From positions 4,505,096 to 4,569,095 of the forward strand of contig NC_087080.1 of assembly GCF_026151205.1 (NCBI RefSeq): a stretch of 64,000 nucleotides of DNA. The letters run 5' to 3'. A program made the translations under genes and the position numbers. Numbering within the stretch: the first letter of the stretch is position 1; each line of letters begins with the position of its first letter. Source of the stretch: Bolinopsis microptera. Lineage: Eukaryota > Ctenophora > Tentaculata > Lobata > Bolinopsidae. Below the pieces are notes generated by a model. That model worked only from the letters and a program-made list of their open reading frames with translations. It did no database searches and was not told the origin of the DNA. Below, in pieces: positions 11,499-22,794 of this stretch.

Positions 11499-12892
11499 AT
11501 ATCATCTCTTTTTAATTATAATGTCAGGGTACTTTATAAAGTCGAAATATAAACTGATATCTTCATTAATAAGGAGGAAGTTTCAACGATTTCGAAATTT
11601 TTCCTTTAAAAACATTTCCTTGTGTTTAGGTAAGCATATCGGTCGATCACTGACTGAATATGCCACTTAATACTTATTCAAGTTGGCATTAAATTCATAT
11701 ATAATGACATTAAACTGTCGTGGCAAAGCAGAATTTGTTGGAAATCACGAATGAGCAAAATTCTCACCTTTCGCACGTGCAAACTTTGAGCGGACGTTGC
11801 GTGCGCATCCAATATTGAATCGCCGTAAAGTTTTGCATGTAATTGTTTTATATATAGTTTGATAAGCATGCAAAGTTTCAAAGTATTTCAAGAAGAACTG
11901 TAATCACAACGGCACTCTAAAGTTGACAGAAAATGACGAAAACAGCAATTTTCAGTGATTTTAGCAATTTTCTATCAATTTGGGCGTGTCCCCACGTGTG
12001 CAACTTTTCGATTTTCAACTTTAAAACTAGCCTAATGCACAATTTATACCTATAGAAAGCAGAACTGAGCTTCACAACCCAAGGCATGGCCCAACACCAG
12101 AGAATACTAAATCGCAAAATTGACGTTTTTATAAAATAATTCTTCAAAAAAGCACAAACTTCAATGACGAATATCTTTATGAAGGAGCAAGCTAGAAAAA
12201 CTTTCCGGTAAATTTTCAGAATGCTTGAACAATTATCTAAGACGAAAATTTCCTCAGATTTTGAATAAAATTACTCTTTAATGGTTTAAAATTAATTTTA
12301 AAAGTTATTACTTTGTCAAAAATCAAGTTTTAAAAACGGTTAACTTGATGACGTCATCAAGGGGTGTTTATGACGTCAAATCATTTTTTTATACAATGTA
12401 AACTAAAGTGTAAACAATTATTTGCAAGACCTGTGGTCGGAAATGGCTGTATCTTTTATACTTTTGAATCTATGGAAAATTAAATACAGGCTACAATTGA
12501 CTGGCAAAGCGTCTATCCCTGAATATATATGTATGTAATTGTGGGTGGCGTCGTCTGCTTACAGTGCTCAATCGGCAAGCCGATACTAAAAGTTCCTATA
12601 CCTCAGTTGTCACTGATGATATCATGGTTTTGTATCATGATTGAAACATTTGTCTGACTCAACCGGTCGTTTCATTTTGTATATATGTATGTATATATCA
12701 CGACAATCTATCGTAAAACAGGGGTTCTAGAAAACCCATTTCCCGATGCTCCTGAAACCTGAAACTTTTTTTGCAGTCGATTTGGTCAACGTCTAGATGC
12801 CCTGAAAAATTTCAGATCTCTAACTTAATTTTAACATGGTTTTTAAGGCACCTGAATATGGCGATTTTGGGTTTTTTACCGAATTTCGTATA
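11499..12892. other. Intergenic, no gene
   Basis: AT-rich sequence with no supported exon. The only distinct signals are two TGACGTCA palindromes, listed separately. Confidence 0.4.
12349..12378. promoter_or_regulatory. Two full CRE palindromes (TGACGTCA)
   Basis: Perfect TGACGTCA at 12349-12356 and 12371-12378, with starts 22 bases (about two helical turns) apart. TGACGTCA is the CREB/ATF consensus. No nearby start site is recognised, so a regulatory role is inferred only from the motif. Confidence 0.35.
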
Positions 12893-13216
12893 ACAGTGCT
12901 GGCGAGTATTTTATGCAAATTTCTTAAAAATCTCAACATAACTATTTTTTATTCCTGTCATCTTTGACATCAAATTAGAATGTTTTGAACTAAAAATAAA
13001 TCTGCTGGACGACTTCCGATGAGTCTTAATGCCTGGAAAACTCCTGCCGGAGGCGGCGGCCTTCGGCCGCCGCCTCCGGCCGGAGTGCACGCTTCGCGTG
13101 CACAAAAGAGGCTTGTAACATGTACCAAAGGGGGTATAATAGTAAAGGGGGTATAATAGTAAATGGGAACATAGTATACCCACAATAAATGCAACGGTCG
13201 TGCTTGCCAGCACTGT
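12893..13216. mobile_element. Short-TIR element with internal GC hairpins
   Basis: The ends ACAGTGCTGGCGAG (12893) and CTTGCCAGCACTGT (to 13216) form a 14-base inverted repeat with one mismatch, bounding 324 bases. The interior carries two very GC-rich hairpins (13046-13103) in otherwise AT-rich sequence and a 14-base tandem (AAAGGGGGTATAAT) at about 13126-13155. No clear target-site duplication, so superfamily is unassigned (hAT-like by the CAGTG end). No coding capacity. Confidence 0.5.
13046..13103. other. Two adjacent perfect GC hairpins with TTC loops
   Basis: 13046-13061 pairs perfectly with 13065-13080 (16 bp), and 13085-13092 pairs with 13096-13103 (8 bp). Each encloses a TTC loop, and they are separated by four bases. 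Such stems would be very stable in RNA or single-stranded DNA. Confidence 0.9.
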
Positions 13217-13389
13217 GATTAGAATTATGTAAAGGAGATAAAAAATAAATGGACGGTAGAAAAGTCAAATTTATCCGATAATACTATTATTTACACGTCA
13301 CTCAATTAAAAACTGTGTTAAATTCTTCCACTCTTTTTTGTCATTGAGTGTTGGTTTTTTATATTTACCAAAAATAGGGCTTCCCACAG

Positions 13390-13857
13390 GGGGACTATAG
13401 TGCAAAGAAACTGCTGCTAACTGCTGCTAACAGCTGCTAACAGCTGCTAACTGCTGCCATGCTAACTGCTGCTAACTGCTGCTAACTGCTGCTAACTGCT
13501 GCTAACTGCTGCCAACTGCTGCTGACTGCTAACTGCTGCTAACTGCGCGCGCGCCATTTGCAGCAGTTAGCAGCAGTTAGCAGCAGTTAGCAGCAGTTAG
13601 CAGCAGGTAGCAGCAGTTAGCAGCAGTTAGCAGCAGTTAGCAGCAGTTAGCAGCAGTTAGCAGCAGTTAGCAGCAGTTAGCAGCAGTTAGCAGCAGTTAG
13701 CAGCAGTTAGCAGCAGTTAGCAGCAGTTAGCAGCAGTTAGCAGCAGTTAGCAGCAGTTAGCAGCAGTTAGCAGCAGTTAGCAGCAGTTAGCAGCAGTTAA
13801 CAGCAGTTAGCGGCAGTTAGCAGCAGTTAGCAGCAGTTTCTTTGCACTACAGTCCCC
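13390..13857. mobile_element. Foldback element with 10-bp minisatellite arms
   Basis: Outer ends GGGGACTATAGTGCAAAG and CTTTGCACTACAGTCCCC form an 18-base inverted repeat with one mismatch. Inside, a 10-base unit (CTGCTGCTAA) repeats about 13 times at 13411-13547. Its reverse complement (TTAGCAGCAG) then repeats about 28 times at 13560-13838, the two blocks meeting at GCGCGCGCCATTTG. The whole can fold into one long hairpin. The unequal arm lengths suggest slippage after formation. No coding capacity; no target duplication seen. Confidence 0.85.
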
Positions 13858-14948
13858 ATGTGTTTCGTTTCTGGATTCGAGGAAAGCAGTGGCACCGCGT
13901 TCAACTTTAAGTGCAGTGGGTACGGAATCGCACTATTGACCTAATAGTAATACCGCACTTTCCCGCACCATCGCTATCAGTGATCGGCGCCGATACATCA
14001 AGTTTGTGCACTTGGTACTGTTAATTGTGTACGATAAGAAAATATCGACATGCTCACATTATTATTATTATTATGGGCATATCGATGTGGCCCCATAACT
14101 ATGATTAGGGTCAAACATTTTTATGACGTAACACCAAAACTATCAAAAAGAAACTAAAAGTATAACTTTTAGTTTTAAAAATGCCAACTTTTTCACCAAA
14201 TATAAATTATTTGCTGAAGTATGGTCCAAGTGCCAAAAGACGAAACCGAAAAGCAAACTGCAAAATTGGCTACCACTTACCAGTTACTGGAGCAGCTCGA
14301 TCTATAACATATATATATATATTATGATTGGCTACTGGGACACGTCATACACACGGTTGGATTGTTAATTCGGTTGAAGTACCTTTACATCCATTATCAC
14401 CATAATCTGAACATGATTTATTAAAAATTTGCAATATTGAAAACGAAAAATCTGAATAAACTGAAAATTTTGAAACTGAAAGCTGCACTCAATTGATGGA
14501 AGGCAAAAATTTACTCATAACTAGCAAGGTAATAACTACAAATGAACAGCAGATTTATAAATCTGCTGATAAAAACTAGATACAAGACATGGTAACTGAT
14601 AAGAGTTTGAAATTACATGTAAGCAGATAAATTGTATAAAATTTCTGTCGCAAATCAAGTTTATAGTGCATCATGAATTTAGGCCTGTTCGATCAAAGTT
14701 ATATTAGGAGATATTAGGAAAATAGTTCGGTCGGCCGGAAGGGAGTCCAGACTGAGTGTGGTGTGGAGGCAGGATCACTGAGAGACTCGAGATGCTTGTG
14801 AGAGTAGTGTACTCATCTACCGCCATCCAAATATATATATATAATAAAACTAAAAGAGAGCTAGCTAAACAAAAACTTTTTTGGATCTTGATCTTGTCTC
14901 AACATTCCCCCTTGTCCAAAATATATGTGTACAGTGTTTAATATTCGT
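13858..14948. other. Intergenic; possible LTR relic
   Basis: No gene. 14690-14905 ends in GATCTTGTCTCAACA after an AT-rich TATATA tract, which faintly resembles the 3' end of a copia-type LTR, but no partner, 5' end or target duplication was found. Confidence 0.25.
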
Positions 14949-15237
14949 ATGTAAGTTCTTAATCTATTACAATTGTAAATGAATATTGCGCAAAATACTA
15001 TTTACAATTGTAATAGATTAAGAAGAACTACCCGAAGGCAGCTGCAGTACTCGACAATAAAGATTCAATAAACATCAGCTAATTCAAATTGGACACTAAC
15101 TATCACCCTTATCCCGAAATACTAAGTATCGACCCGAAAGCAAGAAATTTTACAGCATGTCATGGATATAATTAATTGAAACTTTATTACAATTCGTAAG
15201 CCGTGAATAAATGGGAAAAGCGAGCGACCGATTTCAT
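14949..15237. mobile_element. Second copy of the 11.1-kb foldback centre
   Basis: 15000-15237 is the reverse complement of about 11132-11349 with some divergence (e.g. ATTAAGAAGAACTACCC and GGGAAAAGCGAGCGACCGA). Its left side adds a palindrome in which TTAATCTATTACAATTGTAA (14959) faces its reverse complement at about 15000. The right end, GACCGATTTCATT, abuts the MFS pseudogene directly, so the insertion apparently truncated it. Confidence 0.75.
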
Positions 15238-15700
15238 TGGTGGCATGAACAAAGGAATGGATGTTAAGAGGACAAACTCCCGCCGTTTCACTTTCAAGAA
15301 GAAGCCAACCTAGCAGCGGAGCCCATGCGCATCCGAAAGTAAATGCAATGCTGCCTTGGAGGAAAGAAAATGTTGGTAGAATCTCATGTCATTAGAAGAA
15401 ATATGTTTAGCACCAAAGACCCCAATTGTTGTCATGTTTAATCCACAGCCAAATCCTATGAGAGCTCTAGAAAGTAGAAAACTATAGTAGTTGGGGACCA
15501 ACGCGCAGAATACGGTGAAAAAGATGGAGCCATAATGAGAATTGTGAACAGAGCAAAGTGGTTTTATCTCCAATTTTATTCGCCATCGGAACTGCAGCTA
15601 GTGCAGCTATATCCAAAAATACATAAAACATGATAGAATGGGTTCCTTCCTGAAAAAAGGAGACCTCAAGCTCACATGATACTTTTGTGTGATCACTTCA
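15238..15700 (-). pseudogene. Decayed MFS transporter paralogue
   Basis: Read on the minus strand, this region matches exons 2 and 3 of the 8.6-10.4 kb transporter in pieces from several frames. An EGTHSIMFYVFLDIAALAA stretch parallels TM2. A LLSRALIGFGCGLN stretch (about 15440-15483) matches TM4, with the RxxxGxxxG motif. A FTFGCAWAPLLGWLLLE stretch and a final LTSIPLFMPP match the next two segments. At least three frameshifts separate these blocks and no intron separates the exon-2 and exon-3 parts, although the clear intron-adjacent sequence near 15700 argues against simple retroposition. It stops abruptly at the foldback element. Non-functional. Confidence 0.8.
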
Positions 15701-15779
15701 GGCTGATATTACGTTTCCACTGCATCCCCAAACTTGATCATCATCGCTACTTATAATGATAGATGAAAAGGTAAAAATT

Positions 15780-16145
15780 CAAGTATCTTTTTTCTTTTAT
15801 AACGCGGTTTTTCTAAAATCCCTCTGCGTGATATTAGCTATTATATATCAAAAAGTATGATTGAACAAATATGTACAACTTGTATCCAAAGTTAATTTCA
15901 ATTTTGGCAATTTTCGATAGTAGAAAAGATTTTGTCTTGAATGTTTTTCGAAAAAATTATATCTTAATCTACACTTCTCTTATGAAATTAACATTTAACA
16001 ACAACGAAAAATGTATCAAGAGCTGCTAACTGGCACTGAAGGACAAAGGATTAGAATTAGAAATGCGGTCTATCAATCTATCATAGAAATTTTAAGTCTA
16101 TTGTTATCGAAGTGTAAAGTTGACAACTGTTGCAGTATCTCAGGA
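15780..16145. repeat. Duplicated ~340-bp segment, copy B
   Basis: Counterpart of 8129-8466. A 45-base piece near its right end (AAGTGTAAAGTTGACAACTG) is itself repeated again at about 16161-16185. Confidence 0.75.
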
Positions 16146-16504
16146 ATTTGTCTATTGTTATTGAAGTGTAAAGTTGACAACTGTTGGATTCCTTATTTCT
16201 CCTCTGATCTGCAATTATCCAACAAGGGCAATTAGAAACAATAGTGGTTGTCAATTAACAGTTTTGTTGATTTTCACTCGTGGTTGACTCACGGTCCACA
16301 GAATAGTAATACTGATTCTAAAAAAGGGGATAGCTAATCTAGCACATTATAATATGAGAAATCCAGTGTAAGAAAGTTTTCTTGCAACTATACGAGTTGC
16401 AAATGCAAGTTTTCATAATTCTTCTTAAAGTGAATTTTGGTAAATTTGCTTATTCATGGACTATATACTATCGAGAAGTTATGTCATTTCATTTAACACA
16501 TTTT
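16146..16504. other. Intergenic, no feature seen
   Basis: No gene or clear repeat beyond the extra partial copy at about 16151-16190. Confidence 0.4.
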
Positions 16505-17560
16505 ATAAATTTTTTATTTATTTCAAAATTCAAATAAACTTTACATCAATGTATTACAGTTATATTCAATAAAAAGACCACAATATCTCCTGTGAAGCAA
16601 AAAAATGGAAAAAGAGAGCTAGAAAAATATTCATGATACTCAACACTACCAGACTCAGCTGGAGTGAGAAACAAATTGTAAAAACATCAAGGTAAAATTT
16701 ATTTCGGCTGAACCAAAACACGGTGGTAAGACCATAATAACATTGGTGCCGACCCTACATAAAATCATTAATAAATAATCAAGAGAAAAAATTTAAATGT
16801 ATACGATACCTTCTTGCTACTACTCCACAAGCTTACACGACATAACAACAAAATAACATAATTAAATAATATTATAATAAAACAATCTACAATCTAGCCA
16901 CTCACGTACTGCGTGACGCGCTTGTTTCGGGTTGTTTCATAAAAGAAAAAACGGCGCGTTCTACTGCAGGTGCGAGGGGCAAATTATAGAGAGTATGACA
17001 TTCATAAAGTAAAAGATATATATAATAATATTCCATGATGGGCCATCTAATCAGGCCAGCATACGTCAGAAGACCAGAGAAATTCAGTTAGCTTTGTTTT
17101 GAAAATAGAAATTTTCTCAGTCTGTCTAACATAGGCTGGCAGTGCATTCCACAGAAGCATTGTTCTATAAAAGAAGCTGTTTCTGAAACTATCGCAGTTT
17201 GGTACAATAGAGCAGGTATATGTGCTGGTGTCAAGTCCTTCAATGACTGATGCCGTGCTCCTTGTGTACCTCATTGTTCCAGCTTCAACAACAGTAATAT
17301 ATTCAGGTAGAGATATACTTACCAAATCATTTACTATTTTATAGAAGAGCGTAATTGAATTATGGATGAACTTAGATCTAATGGGTAGAATTTTAAGCTC
17401 CTTCTGCTTCTCATAGAATTCAATATCACTATAATGATCAAACTGTTGTCCATTGATCCATTTGATCGCTCTTTTCTGGATTGCCTCAAACTTCGACATG
17501 GCTGTGTTTCGAGTAAGTTTCACAATGTTTACATTTTCGATCAAGATTTTTTAATTGAAA
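16505..17560 (-). mobile_element. 5'-truncated non-LTR retrotransposon (CR1/Jockey-like)
   Basis: The minus strand holds the C-terminal end of a LINE ORF (17544-17047). It is followed by about 540 bases of 3' UTR running into an A-rich end with a TTCAAATAAAC-type polyadenylation signal near 16530. The left boundary is estimated from the A-rich tail and the right from loss of the reading frame; neither is sharp. Most of the reverse transcriptase and all of the endonuclease are missing, as is usual for 5'-truncated copies. Confidence 0.7.
17047..17544 (-). pseudogene. LINE ORF2 C-terminal fragment
   Basis: About 165 residues with the thumb/C-terminal signature common to CR1, Jockey and L2-like reverse transcriptases. 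It has an EAIQKRAIKWI helix, an ELKILPIRSKFIHNSITLFYKI segment, and a closing FFYRTMLLWNALPAYV...FKTKLTEFL block. The catalytic palm (YADD region) lies upstream and is absent, so the fragment is not a functional enzyme. The frame is closed by a TAA just upstream of 17544. Confidence 0.8.
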
Positions 17561-17949
17561 CAGTTGGTTTAACACCTATTACAGTATTAAACTATGTACT
17601 GCGTATGTGCTTTAGTTGATATACAAGCAAAAGATATTATACAAATTTATTTCCATAATGTTCCGACTTTGTTCGCATGTTTGATGTGTAAACAAATCAT
17701 TTATTATATCAGCTTTGTATTGAGTATTTTGTTACCAAAGTACTTTATTAGTTACATTGCAACCAAATCCGTAGTATTTTACAAAAAATCGATGGCACAG
17801 TGAACTTTTCAAAAATGACTATTTTCATGACTATTCAGTATTCATTTCAGATAACAAATTTATGACCAATTGGTTTAATTCTAATTTCTTCAACTTATTG
17901 CAATCGCTCAATTTATGATATTTTTGTTGTTCTGATACTAAACTTTCAG

Positions 17950-19713
17950 TTCTATCACATACCGTATGGTTATCATAAACACAGAGCCATGGATGGAACC
18001 GCCTCCTTCTCTAGAGAACAAAAGAGAAAAACAAGCCTCACCTGAAGCAGAACCAAGTTTATTTGGTTTCCAAGACTTAGCGAGTGACTACTACCAAGTG
18101 CTCCGTCAGAAGAGCAGACCTCGTGCCTGTAGGATGATCTGGGGTGTTGTAGTTGTGTTCCTCTTCATTTGTACCTCCTACATGGTCTACAGCCTGCTTA
18201 GAGCGTACTTCAGACATGAGTCTTTTAACCTGTCCTCAACTGCGTGGGTGGAGAGCGTAGCACTTCCTGCTATCACTATCTGCAGCACCAACTTTATCAA
18301 CTACACTTCACTCAGGAGCTCGTTGGAGTCACAAAATGAAACTGAAGTCCTCGAACTTTTCACACGAGCCATGGACTTTCTTGAAAAGTTCGATCGGAAT
18401 TCTGATTTCATGGAATCAGCTAGACTAGAACAATATCAACCATTATTTGAATACGAAAGAGAAGTCACTTCGTTGGTTCTAAACTTTTCTCTGGACGTCT
18501 CCAACATGCTAACAGGGACACCCCATTACTTCTTCCAAAAAGTTGGACAGTACATTTCTGATCCCGCCGAAGCCGTAACTCATACAGAACTGGGACTATG
18601 TCTGAATATTAACGATGACGGAGTCTTAAAACAAGCTCACGGCGGCTCAAAGAACGGCTTTACAATAGATCTGAACACCAATCTGAAGGACTACCTCCCA
18701 ACCACATCCACTGATGGATTTGTTCTGTTTCTCAGGGATCATAACGAGGTTTTGTTCATGGATGAGGGAGGGTACGTTATAGGACCAGGTACAGAGACCT
18801 TTGTTAAGCTAACTTCTAAAACTATAAAGAGGCTGGGACACCCTCACGGGACTTGTAAGAATGTAGAAAGTAGATTTAGAGAACACTCTGGAGAGCACTC
18901 CTCGGAGAATATAAGGGAGTGTTGGCAGAGGCAGGAGATAGAGACTATGATAAAGATGTGTAGGTGCATTCCCGTGTACTTTGCAGAGAAGATGGTTCAT
19001 AATAATAAAACTCATATTTTAGATGAAGCTATTCAGGTGATACAAGCTGCAACAGCTGAGTTGAATGCGAATGTTTCGTCCAAACAACAACGTCTAGGCT
19101 CCACCAAAAGGACCACCAGCACTGAAGACGGACTTGGTGATTTGAAAGAATGGGATAAACTAAACTTCATGAATACACCCTACTACAACTACGCATGTGG
19201 ACTGGTTTTACAGGCCGGTTGTAAGGTATATATTGAGAGTATTATTTCGAGAGGAGAGCTGGACTTAGAGAAGTGTGCGGAACCCTGTCAGTACCATGAG
19301 TGGGATGCAGTTATAACCTCCTCCCCCTTCCCGCCTACCCGGACATACTTCAACAAGTTCCTCAAGAGTGGGACCATTCCAACATTTGAAGATGCTCGGG
19401 AGAATCTGGCTCGACTCATGTGTATTACGATGAGATCAGGATCCAAAAGACGGAACAGAAAGCATCTTATAGCATTTACAACTTTATCGCTGAGTTTGGG
19501 GGGACTGTTGATTTATTCATTGGTTTTTCTTTCTTTACAGTTTTTCAACTTATTGAGATTGGGATCGCATCTTGTGTTTTTAAGTGCTGCAGGAGGAAAG
19601 TAGTTGACAAAGAACCCCGACCTATGAACAGTGAGATGTTGCAAAGGAACGGTGAAATGTTGCAGAGGTCTTTAGAAAACTGCTCGATAAAGCTTAGTGG
19701 AATGGAAAAATAA
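17950..19713 (+). CDS. DEG/ENaC/ASIC-family sodium channel subunit, one frameshift
   Basis: One long exon after a probable acceptor (TTTCAG, 17949). ATG at 17966; a second ATG ten codons on is also possible. Residues about 57-78 form TM1, followed by the family motif LPAITICSTN (100-109). A cysteine-rich extracellular region follows (GLCLN; CWQRQEIETMIKMCRCIP at about 319-336; CAEPCQYHEW at about 437-446). At about 19415-19420 (residue 484) the frame shifts. The reading then continues in another frame as YYDEIRIQKTEQ, the pre-TM2 segment, and TM2 (about 19480-19590) with the GxS filter as GFS, ending at TAA 19711-19713. Without the shift the frame would run on to 19603 with no TM2. Total length is about 580 residues, normal for the family. 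A single missing base could be a real mutation or a sequence error. These channels are trimeric and sodium-selective; gating (peptide, proton, mechanical) cannot be told. The N-terminal His-Gly motif is not obvious. Confidence 0.85.
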
Positions 19714-19728
19714 ACCATAACGTACATG

Positions 19729-20650
19729 TGTAAGAACCGCCGGATCTCTAGAATCTAGATGCCAGTGTATTTCTTGTACGTGTCCACTGTCCGAGGTTCA
19801 ATAATCTGACCTCAGCTTCCACCTCTAGTCTTGAATAAAGTAACTTGTTAATCTGATCAATCTGATTACTGTTGTAATCTCATACCTTCGCACGGAAATG
19901 AACCCATTTAATCCCCGATAAGTGAAGGACTGATAAGAGTGGTCAGAGCTCCGAAGAGCGAAGTGTCTCTAGTAAACCCGAGAACACCTGATTTGCAATG
20001 GTGGAGCTGGGAATGTGAAAAAGGATGAAGAAGAACTAACCACTTCTCGACTAGAGTTTTTGTGTCTCGAGGCGCTGTTCCTAATGGAACCTGGGACGAC
20101 AAGGACACTGATATCGAGGAGATAGCATGCAGACGTTCTTTCCTGTTAAACTACTCATTTCGTACTAATAACTTGGGTGAGCACTCCTAAGGGTTTGTTA
20201 CATTATTCGTTATACGTTTTAGTATGTATCCTTTGCTTAAAATATTTACCTTAAAGTCGAAAACTTAATTTCGGCCACTTTAATTGTGTACTTCAATAGT
20301 CTTGATAATATAACTCAGTGACAAAGTGTCACCAGCCATGGCCGTTGCATCTGAGATGTAATTGTCAATGAAATTGTGATTGGAAGGTTAACCTAACTTT
20401 CTGTATTGTAACGGGGATAATGCCGTGTCATATTTGGCTGTCGAGCTATTTTAGAGGAACATTACGGATGCGAGATCCTGGTGAGACCTGAAGGAGGACA
20501 TGGTGCAGGTAAGTATTGGCACAAATACCCGGCCTAACGAAGACATGTTTCGGGAGCCGTTGGGACCCTACATTTAATTAATATAAGCGATGTTCAGGTA
20601 TAGTACCGCTGTAGTATTGGTCGTTTTCCATAAGACATCCGGTTCTTACA
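19729..20650 (+). mobile_element. Solo LTR with 5-bp target-site duplication
   Basis: The ends are TGTAAGAACC (19729) and GGTTCTTACA (to 20650), bounded by the same five bases ACATG on each side (19724-19728 and 20651-20655). TG...CA ends plus a 5-base duplication indicate an LTR retrotransposon insertion reduced to one LTR; no internal region is present. A second relative is at 25850-26920 in the opposite orientation. Shared blocks include GTCACCAGCC, GGGATAATGC-like and GACCTGAAGGAGGACATG followed by a consensus splice donor (GTAAGT). An AATAAA lies at about 19834. The element starts only 15 bases after the channel stop codon, so it may supply that gene's 3' UTR and poly(A) signal (inference). 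Confidence 0.8.
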
Positions 20651-20655
20651 ACATG

Positions 20656-22790
20656 TATTTGTTAAGTTCATGTTTCTTTTTTATTTTTATATTATAACTA
20701 GAACGTAACATATGTCGACTGAATAGGATGGTGACATGACGGAAATTGGGACAGGTTCAAGAAATGGCCGTCATGTTTAAGCAAATATGTCTCCGCACAC
20801 GTTTTACTCGACAGTCAACACATACCGTGGTACTGCAGAAAGAATTTGATTTTTAATCGCTGCGAAGTTGTCGTTTCTTGAAAATTAATTGATCTGGCCG
20901 CCCTGCTGCTGGTTACACTTAACTTAGACAATATCTGGTCGACAGGTCATTTTTTGAATGCGACGTTTGTCTCAAAATGTGATACCCTGTTTCAATGTGA
21001 AATACACAAGATGGATCAGACACGTGGCCGGCCACGGGGTCACAGTGTACATGAACTCAGTACTCACAGACGAATGTTCAGTACTCTGCAGTTGCCGATA
21101 CCGACTTCGTTTTACTGACTTGTTTAAATCATGTGATAGAGTAGCAGATATTTTAAAATTTAAATCGAATAAATTTGCCTTTAGATGTTCATTCGGCCTC
21201 ATCTTGATATCGTTTTCGCGATCAGCGGATATCTAGAAATCTTTTTTTAGTTGGAAACACCTGAGCACTGCCACTATTATATAGTTATATCATCCCATTC
21301 AACTCATCTCCAATATTATATCATCCCATTCAACTCATCTCTATCGTTTTAATGAATTGAACCGGAGCTGGGAGCAATCAACTTTGTTATATTCTGGTAT
21401 CCCACGCGAAATATCATGCATTTTAAATAAACGTCAGATTTACATCATCCTGCTCGAGAGAAATTGAGAATATGATGTGACAACGATCATGAGGTCTTTC
21501 TGCGATATCGATTATTCACTTTAAAAAGCAGAAATTCTTATATTAAAACTTATGAAATGAGGAGATTAAGTGGTCTTACGAAAATGTGGAGTAATTTTTT
21601 CATCCAATTCATGTTCATAATAAAGAATGAACCGAAAGTTAATACGGCAGAACAGTGAACTGATTTACGATATACATTTTAGTTGCTATACAGAGTACGA
21701 GCCCCCATGTAACGAGCAACTTGTTTGTTTGTTAGCTTGTTTGTTAGTTTGTCTGGCACCCACTCTACCCTGATATCATGTCAGTAAGGAGACTACCCGC
21801 TACGCCCTGTAAGTTATAAAGTTATAATGTCTAATGTACTGATAAGTTGAAAAGTAATGATTATTATAAATTAATACTTTAATATATTAAAATAAATAAT
21901 CCCTTTAATTTCCGTACAAAACCATAGCACACTCTGTGAAACTGAAAGGAAGGAATCGCATTTCTTATTTTAAAATTCTCACAAAATCTGAGATAAAATT
22001 AGTTTGTTATAAACCTAGTGAGGAATTGTTGCCTCTACATGTAGAATGTAGATGTAAATCGCGTTATGTGCCCTTCTGTTTTTAAAATGTCCCGTGTTCA
22101 CTTTGCATATAGAAAAATATATATTTGTATTATAATTATATATTAGCCATACTATTATCGATTAGAAATTTTATTTATTTATTTTTCGCAGTAAATTTGA
22201 CATCAGTACTCAATTAGTATTAATCACTTTGAGACTCTTAAATTGGGCTCTACTTTCAAATTAGACTAAATTAATAAAATTACTTAAATCATAACCAATA
22301 TATCACAGGGAGGAAATTTAAACAAGTTTAAAACTTTACAGTCTTCTTCACAATACTTCTTCAGTTCTGTACTCACAATACTTTTTCCCAAATCCTATCA
22401 CAAGGATTCTCAAAGAACAAAACATCCCCTCTACCCTGGATTCTTCTCTCATCTATCAAAGAGGCACCCAAGATAGCTGGCTTGGCTTACAACCATTTCA
22501 ACGCAAACAGATCGTTCAAACGATTCCCCAATAGCATTGAAGAGCCAAATCTCTCCAGTCCTTTTAAGAAGGTCAGTTCGTTAGAGTCTTTTGTTGTGCT
22601 GAAGAATATTTTGATTAAAATATGCGCCTCATCGTTCTCTCTGTAAGTATGGGGACCATTATTCTAGATTTGGGCAATGCAGAATATGGATTGCAATTTT
22701 GTTACAAGATTTAGGGCATGATATCTTGTGTTGGCACTGCAGTACGCGTCAACTAGGTAACTTGTTGTTTTGAAGAGCAAATACCGGGGT
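20656..22790. other. Intergenic, no gene
   Basis: No supported gene. Contains a tandem pair of TATCATCCCATTCAACTCAT (21286 and 21317), a GTTTGTTTGTTAG tract at about 21723, and long AT-rich stretches. Confidence 0.4.
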
Positions 22791-22794
22791 TACA

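Noticed and set aside
14690-14905. Possible copia-type LTR end (...TCTCAACA)
   Set aside because: No matching 5' end, target-site duplication, partner LTR or primer-binding site could be found.
17434-17803. Plus-strand open frames beside the LINE fragment
   Set aside because: Opposite-strand shadow of the reverse-transcriptase fragment or AT-rich intergenic sequence.
20958-21236. Overlapping open frames on both strands
   Set aside because: Neither has a recognisable domain or intron signals.
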